Assembly: GCA_003427395.1 (NCBI GenBank)
Contig: BFEA01000548.1
Coordinates: 64,692 to 115,969, forward strand
Length of the DNA: 51,278 nt
Source: Chara braunii
Lineage: Eukaryota; Streptophyta; Charophyceae; Charales; Characeae
Direction: 5' to 3'
Part shown: positions 43,490-51,278 of the stretch, piece after piece
Layout: each line of letters begins with the position of its first letter
Position numbering within the stretch: the first letter of the stretch is position 1
Notes under the pieces: model-generated
What the model was told of the DNA's origin: nothing
Databases searched by the model: none
What the model saw: the letters and a program-made list of their open reading frames with translations, nothing else
Translations under genes and position numbers: made by a program

Positions 43490-43990
43490 CCTTTCATGGG
43501 ACCTGGGTACAACCCGCCTGTTCGGGCCGGTTTGTAGGACCCGGTTTCTTAGGATCTGTTTTCGGGACCCATTGTTGAACCTGCCTTTGGGATAGTTTTG
43601 CTGAACCTGTTTCATGGCCTGTTTTTTTAGATCTGTTTAGGATTGTCTAGGACTGTTCACAGAACGGGGCCTTGAACCTGCAACCTGGCGCGTACAGCAT
43701 GTTTGGGAGTTGGTCTGGTCTGTCTGGAATGCTAGGATTGACTAGGACGCCGTGATAAATACTGGCAACGTGCCGGTTAGACTCCTTTCTGGTACTTGCA
43801 CCAAGAATGAGTCAGCGCTTTTGACGGTGGAGTGTTCGGGGTCCTGGGTGTTGTGGCACGATGGTGGCACGCGATGTCGGGCTTGTCCTTATTGTTACTA
43901 TCTTTTGAAGCTCGGTTATGACAGCCTGGTGCTGCGACTTCGTGATTGCGGTGTGTGATCACATGGTTTTCCCTCGTTCAACTATGTACT
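43490..43990. repeat. Probable insertion in copy 2 gag, rich in CCTGTTT motifs
   Basis: Copy 3 has about 230 bases between the end of the capsid part and the coiled linker before the knuckle; copy 2 has about 780. The excess lies here and includes short repeats (ACCTGTTT, AACCTGCC, GGACCCGG-type) between 43,500 and 43,690. It carries no gene. Confidence 0.4.
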
Positions 43991-44009
43991 CCTTTCCCTA
44001 GATTATCGA

Positions 44010-45775
44010 GAATTTTTGCTAGGTGTGTCTTCGCACTTTGCCCTTCTGTGTCATGCGCTACGACCTTGACTTAAGCAAACGTCACCTTAGAGGGAAGGTC
44101 TCGCATAATCTTCTCACATTTTTCACGCGATAAAAACCCTAGGAATTTCCCGCATCTTTCTAGTTCGTCAATGAATCCCCCTTCTACCAGAGGATTCGAA
44201 GCTTTCTAGTATCTTCTCGCGAACGCCACTAAACTCTCGTCCTCCTGTTTTTTCATCTCTTTCACATCTTCCGTCGAATAGGAGGTCTCATCACAAGCGA
44301 AGATTCTGGTGACCCTCTCTCTGAATATCCGCCAATGCGAGCTGTCCGGGATGGCTTCTCTTACTTCGCGATTTATCTTGGGGGCAGTATGGTGGAGGAG
44401 GTTTACAATCATTTCCTGATCACTGCATTCCGCCCTCATTCCCAGTACTTCCCAATCATCTAGGAACTCTAAACATTCTTCCATATAAAGTCGTTTGGAT
44501 TCCAGACAGCGCCGGTAATTGGTATGCCTTGGCTTCTAGGAAGGGAGACACGTAAGAGCCCGGTGCATACGCCATTCTATAAGGTTCACTCGTGGTTTCC
44601 CTATATGGTTCCCTTATTCCGAGATCCGAGAACCTTGCGACCCTAGTCCTGTTTAAAACCTCTTTCCTCCAACCTTCACTCTTAGAGGTCCGTTCCTCGA
44701 GTTTTGTGGCTCGAGTATCTAACTCTCTTAGGGTCTTCCTTAATTTTTCCGCATCGTTCCTAACGTCGGCTCCTATCTTTCTATCTGGGGTACTCGTCCT
44801 TGACTCTTGTGTTTTGACTTCACCGCCTATCGAGGTCAGATAAGCTCCTTCTGCATCCCTCTTTCCTAGCTAATTCGCGGAAGCTCTATGTCAGATAGGC
44901 GCCTTTTGCGTTCATCTTTGCTAGTTAATTCTCGAGAGCTTTGATTAATTCTCAGATATTCTGCTTAAGGCGACCAGAATTCTCTCAGTAGAGCCTTCCA
45001 GTAGTTCTTGTAATGTTTCGAAGTCAGTGTCGTCTCCTTCAGCCCTGATTACTAAAGCAGTGGTTAACACAGCCTTCGAGTAACGGGAGTTAGCCTCTAA
45101 AATCCTCAGGGAAACTCCGTCAATTACGTCGCTAGAAAGTTCTTCTGGCTCGCGAACGTCCTTTCTTAGTCTTTTCTTTGCCTCAGCTATGGTCGCTCTC
45201 AAATCCTTGTAAAACTCCTCTCCTTCGAATGGCGTCGTGCAGGTCTCAATATTGGTCAATCTAAGCGCGCCAGCCGCTTTTCAAATAGAACATATCCGAG
45301 CTTCCTTAATCACTCTTCTAGTGGATTCCACTTCCTCCTCTAGGCTCAAATTTTCGTTATGTATGACTTCCACTCTTTCACGGACCAAGGACCCTTAGCT
45401 CCTCCTACAAGGTGATACTTGGGAGCCCCATCTGTGGTACTAGCCATCCCTTCTTTCTTCGGTTTCCCTACGGATTTCTCTTATTCTTCTCACCAGGAAC
45501 TCCTCTCTCCAGTTTATTATTTTTTCCCTCTCTTCTTTGTAGACCCGGGCTAACTCCTCTACCCTTTCTTCAAGCGCAAGGAGTTCTTGTTCATCCGTAG
45601 AACCACTCCATTCCTTGTAGCTATCCACTAACTTCATCATTCTATCGTTTATAGGTTCTGAGTAAATCTTGATGAGCGAGTTTACCTTTTCGTCACTCCC
45701 TCTTACGCGCGGGATCATGCCTCTTGAACTGTCTCTTCTTTCTCTATCTCGTATTTCAGCCATCCCTGCGACCAC
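44010..45775 (-). pseudogene. gag: Gypsy Gag, N-terminal and capsid parts (copy 2)
   Basis: The N-terminal 111 codons (45,775-45,440) are charged and coiled-coil-like (ELLALEERVEELARVYKEER). A second piece at 45,259-44,945 is acidic and helical. A third contains LEFLDDWEVLGMRAECSDQE, HWRIFRERVTRIFACDE and ESLVAFARRY (44,484-44,206), matching copy 3's FLNDWEVYALRAGWTDRE, TFRERLSRALACDD and ETLVAFARRF. Similarity continues after a stop (DELERCGKFLGFLS) to about 44,010. Several frameshifts and stops separate the pieces. Gag assembles the particle and this one is dead. Confidence 0.8.
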
Positions 45776-46479
45776 ACCATTACATCATAAGTTATCCTTC
45801 TCTCTGCTTGTATTAGCGTAAGGAGTTTAGATCACTCTCGCTCAATTGCTCCCTCGGTCAGTCGTTAACAGCCTCGTTCGTCTAGTGACCTAGCTGACCT
45901 AATTCGAATGACCGATGTCACTCTACCAGCGAAAGATGCTCAGCGAAAGATACTCTATTCACTTCCTCCTCCTCAGTCACTGGTCCGGGCATCGCTTCGT
46001 GTCTCGATCTTTGTCATCAATTTTAATTCTTCACGGCCCTCAAGACTCCCATCAGCCTTCCTCTGGTGCCTTTTATCTCATGTTCACCCTCTACTCCGAA
46101 CAAGCCCGTTGTCGGGCGGCCCAAGCCTTACGCCGCCCTTTACTTCCTTCAAAGAGACTACCGCCGAAAGTCGGATTTCGCACGGCGGTCTTTTTCCGAT
46201 GTGTTTTTGTCTTGCAACCGAGCCCATGGAAACAACTGATGAATGGCGGATGGACAATACGGGAAAATCAGGCCCAGACTAGACTGTGGGGGAAAGCGGG
46301 CTGACTAGGGTGGGATTTTCCCTGGAATCAACTTGTCGGATGAATTATTAATTTAATTGAAAACAGGGAATTCTAGTACGAGACAACAACGTGCTGATCA
46401 GGTGGCTGAAATCACCGCAGCCGTTGGAATATAGCTACCGGAGAACGGTGTCTTACATGCGCACACCAAGCGTTCGGTT
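45776..46479. other. Upstream flank of copy 2, no gene recognised
   Basis: If copy 2 has a 5' LTR it should begin here, but no match to the left side of copy 2 in the proper orientation was found. Open frames of about 125 codons overlap in two phases and lack domains. Confidence 0.4.
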
Positions 46480-46810
46480 GATGCGGGTCGAATAGGGGAC
46501 GAGACCGATGGAGGGAACCGGGGGAGATGGAAAAAGAGCCCTCGGACCGTGATTTCACTTCCAAGGCTGGGCCCGCGGAAATTGGTGAGGTCTTGATACT
46601 TTCCGCGTGGGGACCACTTGGGCCTGAACAGGCTCGGGCTCAGGCTCGGAAAGAGCCCCGGTAGCAGGGCGCTGCAAAAGGCCCGGTACCCGACAAAAAG
46701 GCCCTCTCCGCGAGAGAACATTTCGGGGGCCCAAATAGGCCCGGGCCTAGATTTGGGAGGAGGTACGGTACCGGGGCGCTGCAAAGTTCCGGACACGGAT
46801 CCGCCGCTGG
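46480..46810 (+). repeat. GC-rich module, inverted relative to 38.74-39.01 kb
   Basis: It holds two GGTACC/GGTAGC-centred cores next to GGGCGCTGCAAA, near 46,660 and 46,770. These are the complement of the GCAGCGCCC-GGTACCG cores at 38,751 and 38,847. CCCGGGCCTA and CAGGCTCGGGCTCAGGCTCGG parts also correspond. Confidence 0.55.
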
Positions 46811-47239
46811 CTGCTGGAAGCTGGTACCGTGGGACCAGCAAACTTTATAAGCCCAAGAGGGCTCATTCTTAGGGGGATTCGGACGCACTCACGGGCGGTG
46901 CACGGGCTGGTACACGGAGTGTGCTGGCTCCGAAACGCACGGGGGGAGGTCCTGATCTCAGGGGCGTTGGGAACGTCCCGGTCACGGGCGTACGGGCCAG
47001 CGAACAGGCACGTCGTGCATCCGGGGGCACGACCACGCACGTGCGAAAGAGGCAAACAAGGGACTAATCGGGATTTCTGGAACGGAAGACGGATGGGAAC
47101 GCTTAGCAAGAAAGCAAGAGCGGTAAAGAGGAGCCGCCGCAGGGGAGATCGACTGAGCACGGGTTGAGACTATATGTGCGAAGAACTCCAGTCGCGCACG
47201 GGCGCACGTGAAACAACGGCGCAGAGGGGTCAGAACGGG
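46811..47239. other. GC-rich DNA, no gene recognised
   Basis: Overlapping frames of 82-137 codons on both strands without domains; composition is biased. It may belong to the long leader or LTR of gypsy copy 3. Confidence 0.35.
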
Positions 47240-47599
47240 CGAACGCAAAGGGAATCCGGCTGTTCAACTAAAACAAGGTCTTGCGATGCAAATGCTGACG
47301 CAATGTGGCTTCTGCCCAGTGCTCCGACTGTAAACGGCGGGAATATCTATGATGATCTTAAAGTAGCCAAACATCTCGTCGTCTAATCAGTGACGTGCAA
47401 GACTGGGCTCACGGGATTCCCACTGACCCTGCCTACCATCCTGCGAAACCACAACCAAAGAACGAGCTTGGAGGAAACGGTGAGAAAGGGGACACTATTG
47501 CACCTGACTCTAGTTCGACTCTCCAGGAGCTCGCAGTGCCGTGCACGTGGGCGTGCGAGCGCAGGAGAGAGAACGCAAGAGAGAGAAAGAGAGGAAACT

Positions 47600-48120
47600 G
47601 CGTAGGGACGGGTAGAGCTGCGCGCGGATGGGGACAAACTGCGCGCAGGGTGAACGCATGATTGCGCGCAGGACGAATGATTGCGTACAGGGAGAGCGAA
47701 TGAATGCGCGCGGGGATTACGAATGAACGCGCGCAGGGAGAGCCAATGAACGTGGGCAGGGAAAGTTGTAGCTAGCGCGTGCACGTCTGCGCGAGAGAGA
47801 GTATGAGAGAGAGGGAGAGAGATCCGCACAAGAGGGCGATCCGACTACACCATGGCGAGCTGCGGGGATGCGCGCGGAGTGCGCCTTAGCTGCGTGTGGG
47901 AAAACGAGCCACGCACGGGGGAACGGGCTGCGTGGTGGTAAGGGGCCGTTGCGCTATGAGCAGTCGAGCGAGCAGGCGCACGCGAGAGAGAGAGAGTGGA
48001 ATCTCGTGAAGGAGAGAGAATTGCGCGAGGGGGAATCAAAGTCGTGCGGGGTAAACAAAGCTGCGCGGGAAAGACGAAGCTGCGCGGGAAGCGGGAAGCT
48101 GCGCAAGAGGGACAGTCACC
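47600..48120. repeat. GCGCGC-rich degenerate minisatellite
   Basis: Units of about 25-30 bases around CGAATGATTGCGCGCAGGG run from about 47,640 to 47,765. A second set around AAGCTGCGCGGGAA runs at 48,055-48,110. Confidence 0.55.
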
Positions 48121-48379
48121 ATCGGCTCACGGTGGTAGAGAGATAGAGAAAGAGAGTTGAGAAGGAGGAGTTCAGCGAAGGAATGCGCGTGCAAGAAAGA
48201 AACGGTAGCTCGCGAGAGGATTGGAGAGAGAAAGGAGGTGAAGTCGACGGACGCACCTGGGCGTGAACATGCACCAGGTTCATGTCGTTTCGAAGGAGGG
48301 CTGCTGCACGGGAATAGCCGTCGCACGGGAAGGCTGCCGCGGGGAAAACGATCTCGCGCTGGGGGAACTGTCACGCGCG

Positions 48380-48393
48380 TGAGAGAGAGAGAG

Positions 48394-48475
<82 letters not shown>

Positions 48476-48476
48476 N

Positions 48477-48548
<72 letters not shown>
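48380..48548. repeat. GA microsatellite, about 170 bp
   Basis: An almost pure (GA)n with a short GATA interruption (48,396-48,410) and one N at 48,476. It creates poly Leu-Ser frames on the minus strand that are not genes. Confidence 0.97.
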
Positions 48549-48552
<4 letters not shown>

Positions 48553-49119
48553 GGAGAGACAGAGAGAAAGAGAGTGATCCGTCCCAACGGATGTTGGAGG
48601 AATGTGATTTCTGCCCAGTGCTCTGAATGCCAAAGTGAGGCGATACATCTAAGCGCGGGCAACCGGCGGGAGCAGCGCCACGTCATCCGATCAGTGACGT
48701 ACTCGAATGGGTTAACGAGGTTTCCACAGTCCCTATCGATTTTCCTGGGAAATCACAGGCAAGGAAACGGGCACGGAACAATCAGCAGGAAAAAATACCC
48801 TTTCAACTTGACCTTAGCTTGACTCTGTGGAACAACTTTGGAGGTGTAGAAAAAGTGGGAGCTTTGCAACGCGGGGAGAATACTACTACTTTTTTTGCGA
48901 CGAATACGGGGAATCCGATTGTTTAATTAAACACACCATTACGATGGTCCCGACGGATGTCGGCGCAAGTTGATTTCTGAATGGGTTAACGAGATTCCCT
49001 CTATCCCAACCTACCGTCTTGTGAAACCACAACCAAGGAAACGGGTTTGATGAAAACGGTAGACCGGGCTCGCTGGTGGATGCCCGAGCGGACTTGGTCG
49101 CACGCGTTCGTCGCAGGAA

Positions 49120-49700
49120 TCAAACCAGACCAAACCAGCCCCGGTCGGACCTGGGCCAGACCAGATCAGGCAACATCAGACTAGATCATACATGAGTAGA
49201 GCAGGCGAGACAGCAACAGATCAGACCGAACCACTCCTGGCCAAACCTGATAAGATCAGACTTGACCCAGTTCAGACCAAACCAAACCCGGAACAGACCG
49301 GACCAAATCAAACCAGACCAGGCTAGACTAGACAGCATCAGACCCGCCAGACCAGATCCGGACCAGACCAGATAAAACCAGGGACCAGACTGCATCAGAC
49401 CCGCTAGAGAAGTTCAGACCAGACCGGGTCAAGCCAGATGAGACCAGATCCAGTCCAGATCCGGGCCATACCAGATCAGACAAGATCAGACCAAAATCGG
49501 GCCAGGCCAGATGAGACCAGATCCAGGCCAGATCCGGGCCAACCAGATCAGACAAGATCAAACCGAAATCGAGCAAGGTCAGACCATATCAGAGCGGGCC
49601 AGATCGGATCAGGTCAGACCAGACCGAGCACAGGACATACCAGACTTGTTCAGACTAGACCGGATCATGTTGACCGACCCAGACCAGAGCGGACCAGATT
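49120..49700. repeat. CCAGACCAGATC-type minisatellite
   Basis: Degenerate units of about 10-12 bases (AGACCAGATCAG, CAGACCAAACC) and a longer repeat near 49,435-49,560 (GAGACCAGATCCAGNCCAGA twice). It runs up to the Gag frame of copy 3. Confidence 0.8.
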
Positions 49701-49739
49701 TAGACCCAGGACAGGTCCTAGTTGCGCACCCAGGTGGAC

Positions 49740-50800
49740 CAAGTGAGCTTAATGTTCCTGAGAGAAAGATTGGGGTGGAGAGTTCTGATGGAGGAAAAAG
49801 GTGGAATAGTGAGTTTGAAAGCAGACCTCCTCATGTAAGGGCGGCTATAGCATGTGGACCGTTGTGCAGTCCTTTGTTTTACCAACCACCGTACTTCGGC
49901 CAACCTTTATGTTTCACTGGACATTGGATAACAGAATTTCTGAATGACTGGGAAGTTTACGCCTTGAGAGCAGGATGGACTGATCGGGAAGCGATAATGG
50001 GATTCATTAATCACACCGATCTCAAACGAGACAAAGACGTGCGTGGTGCTATACCCGAGGATTGGAAGTGGGCAACCTTCAGAGAACGATTGTCTCGAGC
50101 CCTTGCATGTGACGACATCTTCTACTCGGTCGATGACTTAAAGGAGATGAAGAAGGAGGAAGGAGAGACATTAGTGGCGTTTGCGAGACGCTTTGAGACG
50201 ACATCTGAACCATTGATAGAAAATGTATTTCTCGGTGAGATAGAACGATGCGGTATATTCATAGGGACTCTACCTATCGAGGGAAGAGAGTTTGTTATGG
50301 AGAACACGCCCACTAAAAGGGTGTCGTTCGCTCAGACAAACGCATTGGCTTTGCAGACTAGGGGACCGGATGCCAAAGCTCATCTACGTGAGGTGTTGGA
50401 GAAACTAGGGAAATGAGTACCCGGAAGTCATTTAGAAAAACAATTCGGTGATGAGGATGGAAGAGAGTTCATGCCGCCTGATAAAAGTAAAGTAAGTAGA
50501 GATAGTGGGGAATGGAAAGGAGGAAATTGTGGCAACTGGAAGAAGAGCGACGGTAGGGGATTTCAAGATAGGCGTTGGAGAAGTAGGGAAGAAGAGGAAG
50601 AACGAGGGAGATCATATAGCAAAGGATGGGAGACGGTCGATGAGATTGAAGCCCTAAGGGCCGAACGAGAGAGAATGAAGAGAATGAAGAAAGTCTCGCA
50701 TCAGAGGAGCGAGGCATCGTTGAAGATTCCCTTACAACAAGCACCTCAGGGCAGACGAGGAAAGGGTCCTGAGAAAACCACACAAGCGGTTATCGGGTAG
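49740..50800 (+). pseudogene. gag: Gypsy Gag (copy 3), one in-frame stop, open into upstream minisatellite
   Basis: Gag would form the particle core. The capsid part contains LCFTGHWITEFLNDWEVYAL, TFRERLSRALACDD, VDDLKEMKKEEGETLVAFAR and EIERCGIFIGTLP, collinear with copy 2 and copy 1. A TGA at 50,414-50,416 stops it, but the same frame goes on with a charged, Arg/Glu-rich linker and a coiled stretch (VDEIEALRAERERMKRMKK) to a stop near 50,800. The CCHC knuckle expected next is absent; a tandem array begins instead. Upstream, the frame is open through the minisatellite back to 49,511, so the real start is unclear; I place it where the repeat ends. Confidence 0.75.
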
Positions 50801-50865
50801 CTGAAAATTCAAGAATGAAAATCCTGAAGTGAAAGTTTTTGGTAGTCTGAAAATCATGAATGGTC

Positions 50866-51230
50866 CTGAAGTGGTGAAAGATCTGAAGACCCTGAAAACG
50901 ACCTGTTTAGGCAGGCTGCATCCTNAAGTGGTGAAGGGTGTCTTGAAGTGGTCAAGTGAGAGTTTTNGGCAGTCTGAAAATCCTGAATTGTCCTGAAATG
51001 GTGAAAGATCCGAAGACCATGAAAACCACCCTTTACCACTTAAGGATGTAACCTGCCTAAACAGGTGGTTTTCAGGGTCTTCGGAGCTTTCACCACTTCA
51101 GGACCATTCAGGATGTTCATACGTGAATGGTCCTTAAGTGGTGAAAGTTCCGAAGACCCTGAAAACCACCTGTTTAAGCAAGCTGCATCCTGAAGTGGTG
51201 AAGGGTGTCCTGAAGTGGTGATGAAAAATA
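50866..51230. repeat. Tandem array (about 130-bp period) with an inverted unit
   Basis: TCCTGAAGTGGTGAAAGATC-like unit starts occur near 50,865, 50,993 and 51,130, followed by GAAGACCCTGAAAACCACCTG. Between the last two, one unit lies in reverse. As a result 51,036-51,110 and 51,125-51,203 form a hairpin with arms of about 75-78 bases and a loop of about 15. Two N bases mark copy differences (50,925 and 50,967). Confidence 0.8.
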
Positions 51231-51278
51231 CGACTGTTGTTAACCTTCTCTCGAAAACCATCGAGCTGAATGAGTGGA

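Larger units (their letters stand above)
39260..45775 (-). mobile_element. Ty3/gypsy retrotransposon, copy 2 (most complete)
   Basis: Right to left, the order is Gag N-terminal coiled coil (45,775), capsid (44,484-44,010), CCHC knuckle (43,092-43,051), protease (about 42,340-42,070), RT C-terminal half (42,060-41,600), RNase H (41,480-41,110), H2C2 (40,830-40,660), integrase (40,560-39,880) and a Lys-rich tail to 39,260. Integrase downstream of RNase H is the Ty3/gypsy order. It is disabled by stops, frameshifts and an RT deletion. No clean LTR pair was found. Confidence 0.85.
47240..49075 (+). repeat. Three diverged copies of a module around a GC/GA-rich core
   Basis: A module occurs near 47,265-47,480, 48,575-48,800 and 48,920-49,070. 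The first two share TTCTGCCCAGTGCTC and ATCAGTGACGT. All three have an ACGGGATTCC/ACGAGRTTCC-type part, a CCTACC.TC.TG.GAAACCACAACC part (best in the first and third), and AAGGAAACGG. Between the first and second lie GCGCGCAGG-type minisatellites and the GA microsatellite. Confidence 0.55.

Noticed and set aside
48036-48686. Poly Leu-Ser frames of 122 and 216 codons
   Set aside because: They are direct translations of the GA microsatellite.

Overview
This window looks like gene-poor, repeat-dominated nuclear DNA from a large eukaryotic genome. Evidence: several Ty3/gypsy-type retrotransposon remnants, a fold-back MITE-like element, GA/CT microsatellites, at least six tandem-repeat families, AATAAA-type polyadenylation signals, and no operons or bacterial-type genes. 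The lineage cannot be fixed from sequence alone. The Gag/Pol style (CCHC knuckle, PMGWTN and FLDD RT motifs, NAPVERGHQ integrase motif) would suit a charophyte alga or bryophyte, or a repeat-rich basidiomycete; I only weakly favour the green lineage. Single N bases cluster in tandem repeats (about 10.2-12.1 kb, 48.5 kb, 50.9 kb), and one 160-N gap lies inside a minisatellite.

Layout. (1) 1-14,856: two direct copies of a repeat of at least 2.9 kb (1-2891 and 11,970-14,856) flank a 9 kb interior. They are best read as very long LTRs of one element with a broken Gag gene on the minus strand (4997-6063) and no visible pol. (2) 14,857-18,360: pyrimidine-rich, low-complexity and tandem-repeat DNA. 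(3) 18,770-22,071: degraded gypsy copy 1 (minus): gag, then a large deletion, then RNase H and integrase. (4) 22,072-38,523: two diverged copies of one segment in inverted orientation (about 28,290 down to 22,072, and about 32,290 up to 38,523), separated by a satellite-rich spacer with 15-, 36- and 151-bp tandem repeats. Each arm carries a small acidic leader-type reading frame and, about 4.4-4.8 kb further on, a protein of roughly 217 residues that I do not recognise. Each arm then has a polyadenylation signal and ends in GCGACA. The right-hand protein gene (37,143-37,796) is the only intact, plausibly functional reading frame I would defend. The right arm also carries a 233-bp near-palindromic insertion (38,165-38,397) whose empty site is preserved in the left arm. 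(5) 39,260-45,775: gypsy copy 2 (minus), the most complete: gag, CCHC, protease, RT, RNase H, H2C2, integrase and a Lys-rich tail, broken by stops, frameshifts and an internal deletion. (6) 46,390-51,278: GC-rich, GA-microsatellite and minisatellite DNA leading into the gag of gypsy copy 3 (plus, to about 50,800), then a tandem array with a hairpin to the window end.

No host housekeeping gene, tRNA, rRNA or CRISPR array was found. The genes visible belong to transposable elements. The candidate novelty is the inverted element pair at 22-38.5 kb with its unrecognised protein family.
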